A DNA stretch of 58,640 nucleotides from Bacteroidales bacterium. GTDB taxonomy: Bacteria > Bacteroidota > Bacteroidia > Bacteroidales > Prolixibacteraceae. Below the pieces are notes generated by a model. The model searched no databases. It worked only from the letters and a program-made list of their open reading frames with translations, and was not told the origin of the DNA. The stretch spans positions 1 to 58,640 of the forward strand of contig JAAYAG010000070.1 of the NCBI GenBank assembly GCA_012719495.1, written 5' to 3'. The translations under genes and the position numbers were made by a program. Each line of letters opens with the position of its first letter. The first letter of the stretch is position 1. Shown here piece after piece: positions 23,597-33,350 of this stretch.

Positions 23597-24190
23597 ATGA
23601 AAAGTTTTGAATTAAAAGGAAACCTTCGTGAAGCGTTAGGAAAAAAAGATTCAGCAAAGCTGAGAGCAGAAAAGAAAGTACCATGTGTGTTATATGGTGT
23701 TGATGAGCCTGTTCATTTTTATACTGAAAGCGCCGATTTAGCCAAATTGATTTATACTCCCAATGTGTATATCGTAGATCTTACTATCAATGGGAAAAAA
23801 TCGCAAGCGATCATGAAAGACATTCAGTTTGATCCTGTTAGCGACGAAGTAACTCACATCGACTTCTTGAAAATTAGCGATAGTAAACCGGTAAAAATTG
23901 AAGTTCCCGTTAACGTTACCGGTTTTGCAAAAGGGATTCGTGCAGGGGGTAAATTGCAAATTGAAGTTCGCCGTTTGAAATTATTGGCTTTACCAAAATA
24001 TTTGCCCGATACGATTGAAATCGATGTAACAGAACTCGATCTTGGTCAAAGTTTACGCGTTAGCGATATTCACCTTGATAATGTAACAATTCTCAACGGT
24101 AAATCAATTCCTGTTGTTCGCATTATGGTAACCCGTGCTGCACGTGCTGCTGCTCAGGCTGCTGAAACAAGTGGAAAAGGAAAAAAATAA
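23597..24190 (+). CDS. rplY: Ribosomal protein L25 (TL5/CTC form)
   Basis: The 197-residue product has an N-terminal 5S-rRNA-binding L25 domain (starting MKSFELKGNLREALGKK, with PCVLYG) and a C-terminal TL5/CTC beta domain (about 95-180, including FAKGIRAGGKLQ and LGQSLRVSDI). This long form is normal outside the enterobacteria. The last residues are Ala/Lys-rich (AAQAAETSGKGKK). It is followed after 34 bases by pth, an arrangement common in bacteria, so the two are likely cotranscribed. Confidence 0.96.
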   Translation: MKSFELKGNLREALGKKDSAKLRAEKKVPCVLYGVDEPVHFYTESADLAKLIYTPNVYIVDLTINGKKSQAIMKDIQFDPVSDEVTHIDFLKISDSKPVKIEVPVNVTGFAKGIRAGGKLQIEVRRLKLLALPKYLPDTIEIDVTELDLGQSLRVSDIHLDNVTILNGKSIPVVRIMVTRAARAAAQAAETSGKGKK

Positions 24191-24224
24191 CCTATAGGGT
24201 ACTATACCCGTAAAAAATGCAATT

Positions 24225-24791
24225 ATGAAGTATCTGATTGTTGGCCTTGGTAACATCGGAGAAGAATATGCAAAAACTCGCCACAATGTTGGCTTTCAAA
24301 TATTGGACGCTCTGGCTAGGGCGTCCAATATTGTTTTTGATGTAAACAAGCGGTATGGAGCAATTGCAGAATATAAGTTTAAAGGGCATATTTTCATCTT
24401 ACTCAAACCTTCGACCTATATGAACCTTAGCGGCAATGCCGTGCGTTATTGGTTGCAGAAAGAAAACATAGCCCCTGAAAACTTAATGGTTTTGGTCGAT
24501 GACCTTGCTTTGCCTTTTGGCGCCATTCGGATAAGAACCAAAGGCAGCGATGCCGGACACAACGGATTAAAACACATCAACGAGACTCTTGGCTCAAATG
24601 AATATGCCCGTGTTAGGTTTGGTATTGGAAATCAATTCAATAAAGGACAACAGGTAGATTATGTATTAGGCGAATGGTCAGAAGAGGAATTCAAATTGCT
24701 GCCTGAGAGAATCGATAAAGTAGTTCAGATTATTAAATCGTTTGGCACTATAGGTATTGAACGCACCATGAATCAATTTAATAATAAATAG
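24225..24791 (+). CDS. pth: Peptidyl-tRNA hydrolase
   Basis: The 188-residue product releases peptides from prematurely dropped peptidyl-tRNA. Catalytic and binding residues match the family: N10 and H20 in [19 protein letters not shown]67 in [10 protein letters not shown], and D92-D93 in [24 protein letters not shown] is also present. The codons for residues 25-36 contain a perfect 12-bp inverted repeat (24299-24332). It lies between the L25 and S4-domain genes in a translation-related group, two bases before the next ATG. Confidence 0.97.
   Translation: MKYLIVGLGNIGEEYAKTRHNVGFQILDALARASNIVFDVNKRYGAIAEYKFKGHIFILLKPSTYMNLSGNAVRYWLQKENIAPENLMVLVDDLALPFGAIRIRTKGSDAGHNGLKHINETLGSNEYARVRFGIGNQFNKGQQVDYVLGEWSEEEFKLLPERIDKVVQIIKSFGTIGIERTMNQFNNK
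24299..24332 (+). repeat. Perfect 12-bp inverted repeat inside pth
   Basis: AATATTGGACGC (24299-24310) and GCGTCCAATATT (24321-24332) flank a 10-base loop. In mRNA this would be a strong hairpin about 75 bases after the start codon. It lies wholly in coding sequence and is unlike any terminator because no T tract follows. Confidence 0.9.
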
Positions 24792-24793
24792 AC

Positions 24794-25171
24794 ATGATGG
24801 CCGGTGTTCGAATAGACAAATGGTTATTTGCCGTGAGGATATTTAAAACCAGAACTATTGCTACCGACGAGTGCAACAAAGGGCGCATAACTATTGGTGG
24901 AATAAATGTTAAGCCCTCTAGGGAAGTGAGGGTTGGCGATATCATCGAAATAAGAAAACCACCAATAACTTATAAATTCAAAGTGCTTCAATTGGCAGAG
25001 AAACGCATGGGGGCAAAGCTTGTACCCGAATTTGTTGAAGACCTTACCCCGAAAGAACAATTTGAAGTTATTGAAATGCAACGAATGGTTCAGTGGAGTG
25101 GACGAGAAAAGGGAACTGGCAGGCCTACAAAAAAAGACCGTCGCGATATGGAAGATTTTCTCGACTGGTAG
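24794..25171 (+). CDS. RNA-binding S4 domain protein (Hsp15-like)
   Basis: The 125-residue product starts MMAGVRIDKWLFAVRIFKTR, an S4 RNA-binding domain (residues about 4-65, with GRITIGGINVKPSREVRVGD) followed by a basic tail. It resembles Hsp15/HslR, which binds 50S subunits carrying stalled peptidyl-tRNA. Its place directly after pth (two bases) supports a shared role in rescuing stalled ribosomes. The second ATG (24797) is an equally likely start. Confidence 0.88.
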   Translation: MMAGVRIDKWLFAVRIFKTRTIATDECNKGRITIGGINVKPSREVRVGDIIEIRKPPITYKFKVLQLAEKRMGAKLVPEFVEDLTPKEQFEVIEMQRMVQWSGREKGTGRPTKKDRRDMEDFLDW

Positions 25172-25389
25172 ACCGTTGATCATTTCAATTAGATTATACA
25201 TTGAATCTTCTATTTATTAGCCATTGGAAACTAATCGGTTGCTACTTTCTCTCGTTATTTACTTCAATTAAAAAATTGCCTTTCCAATTGTTGTTTGGTG
25301 ATCATGGTTCTTTTCTTTCTTGTTTTATTTTATTATCTTTCTACTGTAGATTTTTTGCTTATGCAAAATTCTTTTAAAGGTTTAGGGGA

Positions 25390-28300
25390 ATGAAGAGGGG
25401 GATTTTATTTACGTTTCTTGTGTTGCTATTGCTGTCTTTCAGCTTGAATATAAGGGGTCAGAACCGAATGATTTTTGATCAGATTACTACGAAAGATGGT
25501 TTGTCGAATGGCATAATTTATGACATTATGCGTGATTCGTATGGCTTTATGTGGTTTTGTACCGAAGATGGTTTAAACAGGTACGATGGGTATAGTTTTA
25601 AGGTTTTCCGGTCTGAATCAAAAGATGCGAACATTACTCGTAATATACAATTTAATAGTATTACCCAAGACCAATTTGGTCGAATTTGGGTGGCAACATC
25701 TGATGGCTTGTATTTTTACGACAATAACTCCGAGACAATTAAGCAATTTGTCCGGTATAATAAACTTACCGAAAACAGCTTCTTTCTTGATCAGACTGCT
25801 GTAAAAACATTTATCGATTCTCGTGGATATCTTTGGGTTGGTACTTTTTATGGGTTAATTAAAATTGATATCCGAAAGCCTGATATAAAGCAAATTACGA
25901 AAAGTGACATTCATTTATTTTATGTCGAAGAGCCCGAACCTTCTCGAAGGATATCAAACGATGCCATAAAATCAATCGTTGAAGACAAAGACGGGAAAAT
26001 ATGGATTTCTAATGATTCGCCTTACCTCGATTGTTATGATCACAATACAGAGTCCTTTTCTCACATTCTGGTCGATATGCCGCGAATTCTTCAATGGAAA
26101 AATATTACGCTGTATTTGCAAATCGACGAAAAAGACAACTTCGTAATTTATACAAGAGGCCTTGGAATTGTGTATTGGGATAGAAGGCTCAATACGTTTT
26201 CAGAGTTTCAAATTCCTGGAGAAAAAAATAAATCAGTGAAATTGTTTAATGCCCACAACATGCTACTTGATAAAAACAATCGGTTATGGATTGGTAGCGA
26301 TGGGAATGGGTTATATGTTTATGACCCAGCTAAAGGAACCTGTGAACATTATGAAAAGAGCGTTCACGACCAATCAAATTTGAGCAGTAATGCTATCTAT
26401 TCAATTTATGAAGACATTGATGGAACAATTTGGGTTGGTACATATTTATCGGGAGTAAACAAATATGCAAATTCAAAAACCCAATGGGGAGTACATTACA
26501 GTAACCCGTATTCTAACACATCATTAAATTCAGATAAAGTCACCAATTTTTGCGAAGACAATAATGGCGATATTTGGATCAGTACCGATGGGGGTGGGGT
26601 TAATAAATGGGATCGCAAAAATCACGTCTTTAAAAGTTTTACTCAAAAAGATGGACTGACTGTTAATGCAACAATGTCGTTGCTTTGCGATGAAGCTAAC
26701 CGGCTCTGGATTGGAACATACAACGGAGGCTTGAATATTCTGAATATCAATACTGGTTTAGTTCAAAAAATATTTTATGAACCAGAAGATCCCTCTTCAA
26801 TTAATAGTAACAGCCCTTGGGGCTTTGCAAAAGATAAATGGGGAAACATGTGGATTGCCACTGTGAATTCGGGATTAAATCTTTTAAAACATGGGGAGAG
26901 CTCTTTTGTAAGTTATACAAATACAGAAAATTTAAGTATAGGTTCTAATCAAATATCTAGCTATTCACTTACTTATCTTTTTATTGATAAAAAGAGCAGA
27001 CTTTGGATTGGCACCGAATCTGGGTTAAATATGGTTGACCTTACGCTTGTCGATTTTTCAAAAGAGAAACCAAAACTAAATTTCAATCATTTCATCGCAT
27101 CGGCAACTGAAAACAGTATCAGCAACGATCGCATATCGTATATTTCTGAAGACAGCAAAGGAATTATTTGGATTGGTACTAAAGGCGCAGGCTTGAACGC
27201 GCTGAATACCGAAACGATGAAATTTACTACTTTCACTGTAAGCGATGGTTTGCCGCACAACATTATTAATGGTATTTTATTTGATGATGATGATAACTTA
27301 TGGATTAGCACTAACTATGGTATATCATTTTTCGACCGTAGGAAAAATCAATTTCACAATTTCAGTTCGAGCGATGGATTACAGTCAGATCTTTTCTACA
27401 AAACGGCTTGTTTCAAAACCAGCGATGGGATGATGCTTTTTGGCGGAATCAATGGATTCAATGCTTTTTATCCGTCATCAATTCAAATTAAACAGCCAAA
27501 CTTAGTTGCTACTATAACCGGGTTCGATTTGTTTTCACAGCGCATTGAAGCCGGAGATTCAATTGATGGTAAAGTGCTTCTAAAAAAGCCTGTTTATGAA
27601 ACAGATACGATTTTCCTTAATTACAAACAAAACAATATCTCTTTCGAATTTTCTACCCTGAATTACCTGTCGCCCGACAGGGTTATTTTCTCCTATAAAC
27701 TCGATGATTTTGATAAAGAATGGGTTACAACAACAGCAGATTACCGTATAGCGAAATATACAAATCTCAATCCTGGTGAATATGTCTTCAAAGTGCGCGT
27801 TAAAACGCCCGGATATGAATGGACTGATCAATTTTCTGCAATAACTGTAATTATATCACCTCCATTTTGGCAAACAATCTGGTTTATGATGTTCTTGGTA
27901 CTTTTCTTCTCAATTCTATTTTTCTTGATATATTTTATTCGTATTAGAACATTACAACATCAGAAAAAAGCATTAGAGAAAGCGGTTGATCTTAAAACAT
28001 CACAATTACAGGGCGCTATAAATCAGCTGAAAGAAGCCAATAGCACTAAGGATAAATTTATGTCAATTATAGCGCACGATCTGATAAACCCGCTACAAAC
28101 CATTATGGGCCTTTCTGAATTATTACTCGATGAAAGAGATAAAGCCGAAAGTACAAATAGAAATGCTATCATAAAAAGTATAAATCTGTCTTCAAACGAT
28201 TTGTTTAATTTACTCGAAAATCTGCTTCATTGGTCACGTTCTGAAAGGGGGCTTCTTGAATATGTTCCGCAAAATGTAGATCTATCAGTTGAGTTGACAA

Positions 28301-28749
28301 AAATTGTTTCACTGCTTGCCCCAACAGCAAGAAACAAAGAAATAAGTTTGGAGCTTAAATTGCCTGCTAACGAAGCATGTATGGCAAAAGCAGATGTGAA
28401 TTTTGTTAATACTATTGTAAGAAACCTGATTAGTAATGCCATAAAATTTTCTCATGAAAAAGAAGTCATTGTTATTGATGTTCAGGAAGATAGAAATCAA
28501 TTCGTAATAAGCATTATCGACCAAGGCGTTGGGATGTCAGAAGAAAAAATGGCTCAACTATTCGATAAGGGGAAGCACATTACTACCGTTGGTACAAAAA
28601 ACGAGATAGGTACCGGCCTGGGTCTTCTGCTAGTAAAAGAACTGGTTGAAAAGCAGGAAGGTAAGCTGAACGTCAATAGCAGTGTTGGAGAAGGGAGTAC
28701 TTTTTCTTTTACCTTAATGGCTTACAATGAGGTTGACAATTTAGAATAA
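25390..28749 (+). CDS. Two-component regulator propeller sensor histidine kinase
   Basis: The 1119-residue product has a signal peptide (to about residue 23), then about 14 Reg_prop blades with the LWIGT/IWVGT motif, enough for two seven-bladed periplasmic propellers. A Y_Y_Y domain follows at about 755-820, one transmembrane helix (about 830-852), HisKA with H896 in IIAHDLINPL, and an HATPase with GTGLGLLLVKELV near the end. It lacks the receiver and AraC HTH domains that complete the hybrid (HTCS) form usual in Bacteroides, and no response regulator lies beside it. The signal may be a polysaccharide fragment, as for its relatives. It ends at a bidirectional terminator. Confidence 0.92.
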   Translation: MKRGILFTFLVLLLLSFSLNIRGQNRMIFDQITTKDGLSNGIIYDIMRDSYGFMWFCTEDGLNRYDGYSFKVFRSESKDANITRNIQFNSITQDQFGRIWVATSDGLYFYDNNSETIKQFVRYNKLTENSFFLDQTAVKTFIDSRGYLWVGTFYGLIKIDIRKPDIKQITKSDIHLFYVEEPEPSRRISNDAIKSIVEDKDGKIWISNDSPYLDCYDHNTESFSHILVDMPRILQWKNITLYLQIDEKDNFVIYTRGLGIVYWDRRLNTFSEFQIPGEKNKSVKLFNAHNMLLDKNNRLWIGSDGNGLYVYDPAKGTCEHYEKSVHDQSNLSSNAIYSIYEDIDGTIWVGTYLSGVNKYANSKTQWGVHYSNPYSNTSLNSDKVTNFCEDNNGDIWISTDGGGVNKWDRKNHVFKSFTQKDGLTVNATMSLLCDEANRLWIGTYNGGLNILNINTGLVQKIFYEPEDPSSINSNSPWGFAKDKWGNMWIATVNSGLNLLKHGESSFVSYTNTENLSIGSNQISSYSLTYLFIDKKSRLWIGTESGLNMVDLTLVDFSKEKPKLNFNHFIASATENSISNDRISYISEDSKGIIWIGTKGAGLNALNTETMKFTTFTVSDGLPHNIINGILFDDDDNLWISTNYGISFFDRRKNQFHNFSSSDGLQSDLFYKTACFKTSDGMMLFGGINGFNAFYPSSIQIKQPNLVATITGFDLFSQRIEAGDSIDGKVLLKKPVYETDTIFLNYKQNNISFEFSTLNYLSPDRVIFSYKLDDFDKEWVTTTADYRIAKYTNLNPGEYVFKVRVKTPGYEWTDQFSAITVIISPPFWQTIWFMMFLVLFFSILFFLIYFIRIRTLQHQKKALEKAVDLKTSQLQGAINQLKEANSTKDKFMSIIAHDLINPLQTIMGLSELLLDERDKAESTNRNAIIKSINLSSNDLFNLLENLLHWSRSERGLLEYVPQNVDLSVELTKIVSLLAPTARNKEISLELKLPANEACMAKADVNFVNTIVRNLISNAIKFSHEKEVIVIDVQEDRNQFVISIIDQGVGMSEEKMAQLFDKGKHITTVGTKNEIGTGLGLLLVKELVEKQEGKLNVNSSVGEGSTFSFTLMAYNEVDNLE

Positions 28750-28753
28750 ATAA

Positions 28754-28784
28754 AAAAGGAGGTTCAAATAAAACCTCCTTTTCT
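28754..28784. terminator. Bidirectional terminator between kinase and M3 peptidase
   Basis: An 11-bp perfect stem, AAAAGGAGGTT (28754-28764) with AACCTCCTTTT (28772-28782), has a 7-base loop and serves two convergent genes. T-rich tails are present on both strands. Confidence 0.9.
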
Positions 28785-28788
28785 AGTG

Positions 28789-30909
28789 TTATTCTGCAAC
28801 TAATCCCCTTTTCTTCAGAAGTGGTTCTATCGCTGGTTCTTTCCCCCTAAAGGTTTTGTACATAGTCATTGCGTCGCTAGTACCACCTTTCGAAAGAATA
28901 TTTTCACGGAACGATGCACCGATGTTCGCATTGAAAATATCGCCCGATTCGACAAATGCCTGAAAAGCATCAGCATCGAGTACTTCGGCCCAGATATAAC
29001 TGTAATATCCAGCAGCATACCCTCCGCCCCAAATATGGTTGAAATAAGTTGATTTATAGCGAGGAATAATTTCTTTAATAAGGCCAATCTTCTGCATTTG
29101 TTCTGTTTCAAACTTGTCGACATCCAACCCTTCTGCTGTATTCAGCACATGGTAATCCATATCGAGAATAGAAGCAGCCAGGTATTCAACAGTTTCAAAA
29201 CCCTGATTGAATTTTCCTGAAGCCACAATTTTGTCAATTAATGCCTGCGGTATAATCTCACCCGTCTGATAGTGCTTTGCAAATAAGCGCAGCATTTCTG
29301 GTTGGCTGCACCAGTTCTCCATAATTTGCGATGGAAGTTCAACAAAATCACGGGGTACTTCGGTGCCCCCCAGACTTTCGTATGTGCAGTCGGAAAGCAA
29401 TCCGTGAAGCGCGTGGCCAAATTCATGAAACAAGGTGGTTACTTCTTCAAAGCTCAACAATGCTGGTTGGTTTCCAGTGGGCCTGGAAAAGTTGCACACG
29501 TTGGTAATTACTGGCGACACTTTTTTACCGTCTGTTGTACGATACTGATTACGGAAACTATCCATCCAGGCACCGCCCCGCTTGCTGTCGCGCGGAAAAT
29601 AATCAACATAATAAACACCGATATGAGAACCATCGCGATCTTTTACTTCGAAAGCTTTAGCATCGGGATGGGGTAGTGGTATGTTTTTGATTTCTTCGAA
29701 AGTAATACCATACAACTTGTTTGCCAATATAAAAGCGCCTTCACGAACATTATTTAATTCGAAATATGGCCGTAGCTGATTCTCATTGAGATCGTATTTT
29801 TCTTTCCTTATTTTTTCGGCATAATACCACCAATCCCAACTTTGTAAAGCGATGTTTTCACCTTCTTTGTTGGCCATAGCTTGCATTTCGGCCAATTCTG
29901 TTTTTGCATTTTTCAATGCTGGATCCCATAGTTTATTGAGCAATTCAAATACATTCTCAGGTGTTTTTGCCATTTTATCGTCGAGAGTATAGGCTGCATA
30001 ATTTTGGAATCCAAGAAGTTGAGCCTTTTTAGTGCGCAGATCTAATATTTTCTTTATGATTTCCTTATTGTCGAATTCGTTGTTATTATTTGCGCGGTTA
30101 TACATGGCTTTGTATAGTTTTTCACGCAAGTCGCGTTTTTGCGAGTACTGTAAAAAAGGAGTCCAGCTTGGTTTTTGTAAGGTAAAAACCCATTTCCCCG
30201 GTTCGCCAGCTGTTTCTGCAGCCGCTTGAACAACGCTTTCAGGAAGTCCGGCAAGGTCTTCTTTGTTATCGATCACTAATTTGAAATTATTAGTTTCGGC
30301 AAGCACGTTATCTCCAAATTGTAAGGTGAGGATTGAAAGTTCTTCATTAATCTTTTTCATTTCTTCTTTCTTTTCCTTTGGGAGATTGGCCCCACTGCGA
30401 ACAAACTGTTTGTATGTCTCTTCAAGGAGTTTTGCCTGTTCGTTATTCAAACTCAGGCTTTCTTTTTGAAGGTACACGGCCTTAACTTTTTCGAAAAGGT
30501 TTTCGTTTAGATAGATTTCATCAAGGTGAAGTGAAAGTTTTGGTGAAATCTCTTTGGCGATAGCCTGTAATTCATCATTGGTGTTGGCTTCAGTCAGGTT
30601 AAAAAACACACGACCAACTTTATTGATCAAACTTCCTGAATATTCCAGGGCTTCGATGGTATTTTTAAAATTGGGCTCTTCGTTGTTAGAAACAATTTGA
30701 TCAATTTCCTTTTTTTGCTGTTCTATTCCGGTTTCAAAAGCGGGCAGGTAATGTGAATTGCCAATTTTGTCAAACGGAGGAACACCAAATGGGGTTTGAT
30801 ACTCACTCAGAAATGGATTTTCATCACTCTTTCTGGTTTCAGTGCACGAAACTATCGTTGCCATAAGTAGAATGGTTGAAGTAGTTAAAAATGTAATTCG
30901 CATAATCAT
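28789..30909 (-). CDS. dcp: M3 family peptidyl-dipeptidase lipoprotein (Dcp-like)
   Basis: The 706-residue product from ATG 30909 is a zinc metallopeptidase of the thimet oligopeptidase family: the HEFGH motif is H495-E-F-G-H499, followed by GALHG-like residues and the second-ligand region ELPSQIMENW. The N-terminus is a lipoprotein signal ending in IVSC, so the enzyme is membrane-anchored in the periplasm, unlike cytoplasmic E. coli Dcp. Starts at 30936, 30909 and 30903 are possible; the short ones fit the lipobox best. It would trim dipeptides from the C-terminus of peptides. It is monocistronic. Confidence 0.93.
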   Translation of the reverse strand: MIMRITFLTTSTILLMATIVSCTETRKSDENPFLSEYQTPFGVPPFDKIGNSHYLPAFETGIEQQKKEIDQIVSNNEEPNFKNTIEALEYSGSLINKVGRVFFNLTEANTNDELQAIAKEISPKLSLHLDEIYLNENLFEKVKAVYLQKESLSLNNEQAKLLEETYKQFVRSGANLPKEKKEEMKKINEELSILTLQFGDNVLAETNNFKLVIDNKEDLAGLPESVVQAAAETAGEPGKWVFTLQKPSWTPFLQYSQKRDLREKLYKAMYNRANNNNEFDNKEIIKKILDLRTKKAQLLGFQNYAAYTLDDKMAKTPENVFELLNKLWDPALKNAKTELAEMQAMANKEGENIALQSWDWWYYAEKIRKEKYDLNENQLRPYFELNNVREGAFILANKLYGITFEEIKNIPLPHPDAKAFEVKDRDGSHIGVYYVDYFPRDSKRGGAWMDSFRNQYRTTDGKKVSPVITNVCNFSRPTGNQPALLSFEEVTTLFHEFGHALHGLLSDCTYESLGGTEVPRDFVELPSQIMENWCSQPEMLRLFAKHYQTGEIIPQALIDKIVASGKFNQGFETVEYLAASILDMDYHVLNTAEGLDVDKFETEQMQKIGLIKEIIPRYKSTYFNHIWGGGYAAGYYSYIWAEVLDADAFQAFVESGDIFNANIGASFRENILSKGGTSDAMTMYKTFRGKEPAIEPLLKKRGLVAE

Positions 30910-31049
30910 AAAATTTAAAACTTGTAAAATAAACAACTTAAATGCTCTTTTTCTTTGAGATTAGTCATAAATCGTTGTTTAATTCAGAATTGGTGACGAT
31001 TTTATTCTGCAAGATGTTTTTAAAGAAAGGAAAAAATGCGTTTGTTATA

Positions 31050-31085
31050 TTAAATGAAAAAGCAGGATAAATGCTTATCCTGCTT
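31050..31085 (-). terminator. Terminator after rubrerythrin
   Basis: An 11-bp perfect stem, AAGCAGGATAA (31060-31070) with TTATCCTGCTT (31075-31085), has a 4-base loop. Read on the minus strand it is followed by TTTCATTTAA, 22 bases after the rubrerythrin stop. Confidence 0.85.
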
Positions 31086-31107
31086 ATAGTTAAAATGGAA
31101 TAATTGA

Positions 31108-31683
31108 TTAATAATTTTCTTCCGATACTTCGAAATAGGACTGAGGGTGTTGGCATGCAGGACATTGCTGAGGAGCAACGGTCCCTTCGTGAAGGAAGCC
31201 ACAATTACGGCACTTCCAGGTGACTTTGCCATCTTTTTTGAACACTTTTCCTGATTCAAGATTTTCGTATAATTTACGGTAACGGGCTTCGTGTGCTTTT
31301 TCTACTTTCGCAATAAGTTTAAAAGCCATAGCAATTTCTTTAAAGCCTTCTTCTTCAGCAATTTTTGCAAATTCAGGATACAGTTCTTCCCATTCTTCGT
31401 GTTCTCCATCGGCAGCAGCTTTCAGGTTTTCGAGTGTGGACCCGATTACACCCGCAGGATATGATGCCGTAATTTCAACCATTCCGCCTTCTAAAAACTT
31501 AAAAAAGCGTTTGGCATGTTCTTTTTCATTGAGAGCAGTTTCTTCAAACAAAGCAGAAATCTGCTCCAAACCTTCTTTTTTTGCCACACTGGCATAGTAA
31601 TTATAGCGCATACGGGCTTGCGATTCGCCTGCAAACGCTTTAAGTAGATTTTGTTCTGTTTTAGTTCCTTTAATACTTGACAT
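31108..31683 (-). CDS. rbr: Rubrerythrin
   Basis: The 191-residue product detoxifies peroxide in anaerobes and microaerophiles. The N-terminal four-helix domain carries the di-iron ligands (E20 in [10 protein letters not shown], ExxH pairs in NEKEHAK and EKAHEARY). The C-terminal rubredoxin-like domain has WKCRNCG and QCPACQHP, four Cys ligands for one iron. Length and order are classical. It is a single gene with its own terminator, next to the M3 peptidase on the same strand. Confidence 0.96.
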   Translation of the reverse strand: MSSIKGTKTEQNLLKAFAGESQARMRYNYYASVAKKEGLEQISALFEETALNEKEHAKRFFKFLEGGMVEITASYPAGVIGSTLENLKAAADGEHEEWEELYPEFAKIAEEEGFKEIAMAFKLIAKVEKAHEARYRKLYENLESGKVFKKDGKVTWKCRNCGFLHEGTVAPQQCPACQHPQSYFEVSEENY

Positions 31684-31899
31684 AATAGTAAAATTTTAAA
31701 ATTATTGTCCTAAATATAATGTTTTTTTGAAGGTTTTCTTTAGATTTTTATTCTTTCGCGCTTGAATTTTAAAAAGCCGCGGGCTTTGTTAAATTCAAAT
31801 ATTTTATTGTTTTTGCAATATTTATAGGAAGCTAAATTCCATATCTTTTTTTTTCTTAGCTTTATTCAAACTTATTATTCAACCTGTAGATAAAACCGA

Positions 31900-33231
31900 A
31901 TGTGTATGAAATTTAAATTACTTATTACCTTTTTTCTTCTTATCTCACTCATGGCGTTTTCTCAACAAACAGAGAAGGAAAAACAAATTAAAACCGGTTG
32001 GAATTTTGGACTTTTGCCTGCAGTTAGTTACAATACCGACCTTGGTTTTCAGTATGGTGGATTAGTTAATTTCTTTAATTACGGCGATGGGTCAAGTTAT
32101 CCCGATTACCTTCACAATATTTACCTTGAAGTGTCACGCTACACCAAAGGAAGTGCTATTTATCGTTTGGCCTACGACTCTGAATACCTCATAAAAGGAG
32201 TACGAATAACTTCCGACTTAGCTTATCTGCCCGACGAAGCATTTGATTTTTATGGATTTAATGGGTATCAATCGTTTTTTAATTCGTCGTGGCAAACCGA
32301 TTCTGATGCTGCCTATAAATCAAGGATGTTTTACAAATACAAAAATCAGGCATTTCGTTTCAAAACCGATTTTCAGATTCCGCTTAGAGACAAACGTTTT
32401 CTTGTGCTCTTTGGGTTCAACCTTCAATCGTACAAAATATCAACCGTTGATGTCGATAAGATGAATAAAGGAAAAGAAGACAATCTGTTGCCAAAGGTTG
32501 CCACACTTTACGATAAATATATCGACTGGGGAATTTTATCGAGTGAAGAAAAAGATGGGGGTTTAGTTCCGTTATTAAAAGCAGGACTTGTTTTCGACAC
32601 CCGTGATAATGAGCCTAATCCAATGCACGGGATGTGGACCGAAGCTTTTCTTTTTGGAGCTCCTTTGGGTGCCGAATCTAGTTTTCTTAAATTGAACATT
32701 ACTCACCGACAATATTTTACAATTATTAAACGCGATTTGTCGTTTGCCTACCGATTAGGATATCAGGGAACCTTGGCTGGTGAAGTGCCTTTTTATTATC
32801 AAACCCAAATAGAAACCTCACAAATGAAAGATCAGTTAGGCTTAGGCGGAAGCAAAACCCTTCGCGGGGTAAGTCGTAACCGTGTGGTGAGTGATGGGTT
32901 TGTGTATGGTAATCTCGAACTTCGATGGAAACCAGTACACTTCAGGTTCATAAACCAAAACTTTTATATTGGGTTGAACGCATTCCTCGACGGAGGCCAG
33001 GCAATTCAAAAAATTGATATTCAGGATAAAATTAAGAATATCGACTTTGGGCAGGAAACTGAAGCTGACTATTTCAACCTTTCGGGAAATGAAAAACTAC
33101 ACCTTAGTTATGGGGCGGGTTTACGAATTGTCATGAACGAGAATTTTGTAATCTCATGCGATTATGGCCGTGCTATTGATCCGCAAGACGGAAAATCAGG
33201 GTTATATATAGGCTTGAATTACTTGTTTTAG
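31900..33231 (+). CDS. BamA/TamA-type outer-membrane surface antigen protein
   Basis: The 443-residue product has a signal peptide ending at MAFSQQ and no POTRA domains before the barrel. The C-terminal half shows the Omp85 lid-loop-like segment [15 protein letters not shown] followed by alternating barrel strands and a final LYIGLNYLF. It therefore looks like a barrel-only member of the bacterial surface antigen (Omp85) family, seen also beside phosphoesterases or phospholipases in Bacteroidota. The substrate is unknown. ATG 31906 (MKFKLL) is an alternative start. A strong terminator follows. Confidence 0.82.
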   Translation: MCMKFKLLITFFLLISLMAFSQQTEKEKQIKTGWNFGLLPAVSYNTDLGFQYGGLVNFFNYGDGSSYPDYLHNIYLEVSRYTKGSAIYRLAYDSEYLIKGVRITSDLAYLPDEAFDFYGFNGYQSFFNSSWQTDSDAAYKSRMFYKYKNQAFRFKTDFQIPLRDKRFLVLFGFNLQSYKISTVDVDKMNKGKEDNLLPKVATLYDKYIDWGILSSEEKDGGLVPLLKAGLVFDTRDNEPNPMHGMWTEAFLFGAPLGAESSFLKLNITHRQYFTIIKRDLSFAYRLGYQGTLAGEVPFYYQTQIETSQMKDQLGLGGSKTLRGVSRNRVVSDGFVYGNLELRWKPVHFRFINQNFYIGLNAFLDGGQAIQKIDIQDKIKNIDFGQETEADYFNLSGNEKLHLSYGAGLRIVMNENFVISCDYGRAIDPQDGKSGLYIGLNYLF

Positions 33232-33250
33232 TAACAACATGTTACCAGCA

Positions 33251-33288
33251 AAAAACCTTTGTCATTGTTTGGCAAAGGTTTTTTTTTG
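33251..33288 (+). terminator. Terminator after the surface antigen gene
   Basis: AAAAACCTTTG (33251-33261) pairs with CAAAGGTTTTT (33273-33283) across an 11-base loop, followed by more T residues. Confidence 0.9.
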
Positions 33289-33350
33289 CGTCTTTGCTAA
33301 TTCAATATATTATTTCAGCTATTTTTAACACAGTAAACACAACGTTCACC

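Noticed and set aside
24197-24209. Hairpin GGGTA-CTA-TACCC between rplY and pth
   Set aside because: Only 5 bp, and the following A-rich tract would be unsuitable for a plus-strand terminator; pth is probably cotranscribed.
33294-33350. Extended N-terminus of DNA ligase
   Set aside because: It begins at the tail of the preceding terminator, and LigA proteins start close to the ATG at 33351.
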